Origin: Shewanella electrodiphila
GTDB lineage: Bacteria > Pseudomonadota > Gammaproteobacteria > Enterobacterales > Shewanellaceae
Direction: 5' to 3'
Assembly (NCBI RefSeq): GCF_023283985.1
Contig: NZ_JAKIKU010000005.1
Span: forward strand, 248,001-312,000
Length of the DNA stretch: 64,000 nucleotides
This document shows, one piece after another, positions 62,769 to 64,000 of this stretch (positions within the stretch are counted from its first letter, which is position 1; every line of letters begins with the position of its first letter). Both the position numbers and the translations under genes were made by a program. The notes beneath the pieces were generated by a model. That model searched no databases and was not told where the DNA came from. It saw nothing but the letters and a program-made list of their open reading frames with translations.

Positions 62769-64000
62769 ATGAACAATGCATCATCCATTACCACTAATTC
62801 AAAGTCTGCAAATTTGCAGTACTTTATTTTGTTAGGTTACCTCGCTTTACTGAGTATGCTGGGCTTTATTGCTACAGATATGTATTTACCTGCATTTCAG
62901 AATATTGCAGATTCATTTTCTACTAGCTTAAATAATGTGGCCTTTTCATTAACCACCTTTTTGGCAGGCTTAGCGCTAGGGCAATTATTATATGGCCCAC
63001 TAGTTGAAAAAGTAGGTAAGCAAAAAGCATTAATCATCGGTCTTGCATTGTTTGCAGCGGCCAGCGGCACGATCGTTGCTAGTGAATCAATTGTGATGCT
63101 TAATATTGCGCGATTTTTTCAAGCGTTGGGTGCATGTAGTGCTGGCGTGATTTGGCAAGCGATTGTGGTTGAAAAATATGATGCTGAAAAAGCACAGAAA
63201 ATATTTTCAAACATTATGCCGCTTGTTGCACTTTCACCAGCAGTTGCGCCACTGATAGGTGCATCAATTGTCAGTAATTTTGGCTGGCGTGCTGTCTTTA
63301 TCACATTGGTGATTATTGCATTGTTATTAATTGTATTAACTAAGTGGTTAGTTGCGGCTGAGACCAAGCAAGCGGAAGTACAAGAGAGCATTAGCTACAA
63401 GTCGATTTTAAAAAATACGCATTATCTAGGTAATGTGGTCATTTTTGGCGCTTGTTCCGCTGCTTTCTTCAGTTATTTAACGGTTTGGCCAAGTGTAATG
63501 ATCAAGTACGGTTATGAAGCGCAGGCCATTGGCTTAAGCTTTATTCCTCAAACCATTATGTTCATTGTAGGTGGCTACATGAGCAAGGTGTTGGTGAAAA
63601 AGCTTGGCGCACCGACAGCACTTAAGTATGTATTAGCGCTGTTCTTTGTGTGTGTTGCTGCAATTGCTATCGTGACATTAGTTATGAAAATTGAAAGCAT
63701 TTACCCATTACTGATCGCTTTTTCAATTTTAGCTGCTGGTAACGGTGCAATTTATCCTATCGTAGTGAACAATGCGCTGCAGCAATTCAGTAAAAATGCG
63801 ACTAAGGCGGCTGGTTTACAGAACTTTATTCAAATTGGTATGGCATTTGGTGCATCGAGTATTGTGGCTCTGTTAGCCCAATATGCTGAAATGACCATTG
63901 GTTTAGGGGTGTCATTAAGTGCTGTAGGCGTGTATTTGGGCTACTTATTATCAAAGCATGATAACTGGACTTCAGTTAAACAATGTTTTGTAAAGCCCGA
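62769..64000 (+). CDS. punC: MFS purine-nucleoside transporter PunC (Bcr/CflA group), 5' part
   Basis: 410 residues are in the window and the frame is open at the right edge, so the stop is outside. Twelve membrane helices of the Bcr/CflA drug:H+ group: GFIATDMYLPAFQNIADSF, FLAGLALGQLLYGPLVEKVGKQKAL and FFQALGACSAGVIWQAIV. The divergent punR gene, 126 bp away, supports PunC (YdhC), which imports purine nucleosides in E. coli. Length is near the expected total, so only a few residues are missing. Drug efflux of the Bcr type is the alternative. Confidence 0.87.
   Translation, partial: MNNASSITTNSKSANLQYFILLGYLALLSMLGFIATDMYLPAFQNIADSFSTSLNNVAFSLTTFLAGLALGQLLYGPLVEKVGKQKALIIGLALFAAASGTIVASESIVMLNIARFFQALGACSAGVIWQAIVVEKYDAEKAQKIFSNIMPLVALSPAVAPLIGASIVSNFGWRAVFITLVIIALLLIVLTKWLVAAETKQAEVQESISYKSILKNTHYLGNVVIFGACSAAFFSYLTVWPSVMIKYGYEAQAIGLSFIPQTIMFIVGGYMSKVLVKKLGAPTALKYVLALFFVCVAAIAIVTLVMKIESIYPLLIAFSILAAGNGAIYPIVVNNALQQFSKNATKAAGLQNFIQIGMAFGASSIVALLAQYAEMTIGLGVSLSAVGVYLGYLLSKHDNWTSVKQCFVKP

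Overview
The window reads as chromosomal DNA of a gammaproteobacterium, most likely a Shewanella of moderately low GC (about 40% by eye). The main reasons are a kdsB-kdnB-kdnA cluster for 8-amino-Kdo lipopolysaccharide sugar (characterised in Shewanella oneidensis), ptsHI-crr, DUF3334 and DUF2897 proteins, a tusDCBE-yccA block, a punR/punC pair, and an ald/lrp - ftsK-lolA-rarA-crcB-serS block. I see no tRNA, rRNA, CRISPR array, complete insertion sequence or integrase.

Region 1 (1-14 kb): the end of an AI-2E-family permease, an AT-rich exported glycerophosphodiesterase-like gene, the Kdo8N cluster, a beta-carbonic anhydrase, an alpha/beta-hydrolase homologue whose nucleophile position is Gly, a coupled arsC-like/dapE/M15 carboxypeptidase run, the general PTS operon ptsH-ptsI-crr, and a Cache-type chemoreceptor. 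Region 2 (14-20.6 kb): a CheX-like DUF3334 protein, a LacI-family regulator, an outer-membrane beta-barrel gene, a DUF808 protein, and an overlapping gene pair encoding a periplasmic substrate-binding protein and a membrane diguanylate cyclase.

Region 3 (20.8-44.7 kb) is the centre of interest: a large maltodextrin/starch utilisation locus. It holds a TonB-dependent receptor, a flavin-dependent 'tryptophan halogenase', two exported GH13 enzymes, a GH15 glucoamylase lipoprotein, a GH97 alpha-glucosidase, a SUC-like MFS permease, a cytosolic GH13 alpha-glucosidase and a FucP-type hexose permease. Four copies of a 14-bp palindrome (consensus TGCATACGTATKCA, central CpG) sit in front of the transcription units, which suggests a local LacI-type regulon; the LacI gene at 14957 is the only such regulator in the window. 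The locus is split by a 4.3-kb cassette (28217-32557) for a Tat-exported lipoprotein molybdoenzyme, its four-cluster ferredoxin, an unknown antisense gene and a TorD-type chaperone. Inferred flow: the surface amylase shortens the polymer, the TonB receptor imports oligosaccharides, periplasmic GH13/GH15/GH97 enzymes release maltose and glucose, the two permeases take these in, and the cytosolic GH13 enzyme finishes hydrolysis.

Region 4 (44.8-64 kb): an rRNA methyltransferase-like gene, a GAF-PAS-GGDEF-EAL protein, yjbQ, ald divergent from lrp, ftsK-lolA-rarA-crcB-serS, then an orphan gene at 58346 that looks like the C-terminal end of a polymorphic toxin (HINT-like segment plus a zinc deaminase motif CAE...PCxxC) with no delivery or immunity gene beside it. 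A structured inverted repeat follows, then tusDCBE, yccA, punR and the start of punC, which runs off the window.

Most likely novelties: the orphan HINT-deaminase gene, the terminator-bearing leader in front of the sugar permease, the molybdoenzyme cassette embedded in the sugar locus, and the binding-protein/diguanylate-cyclase pair.
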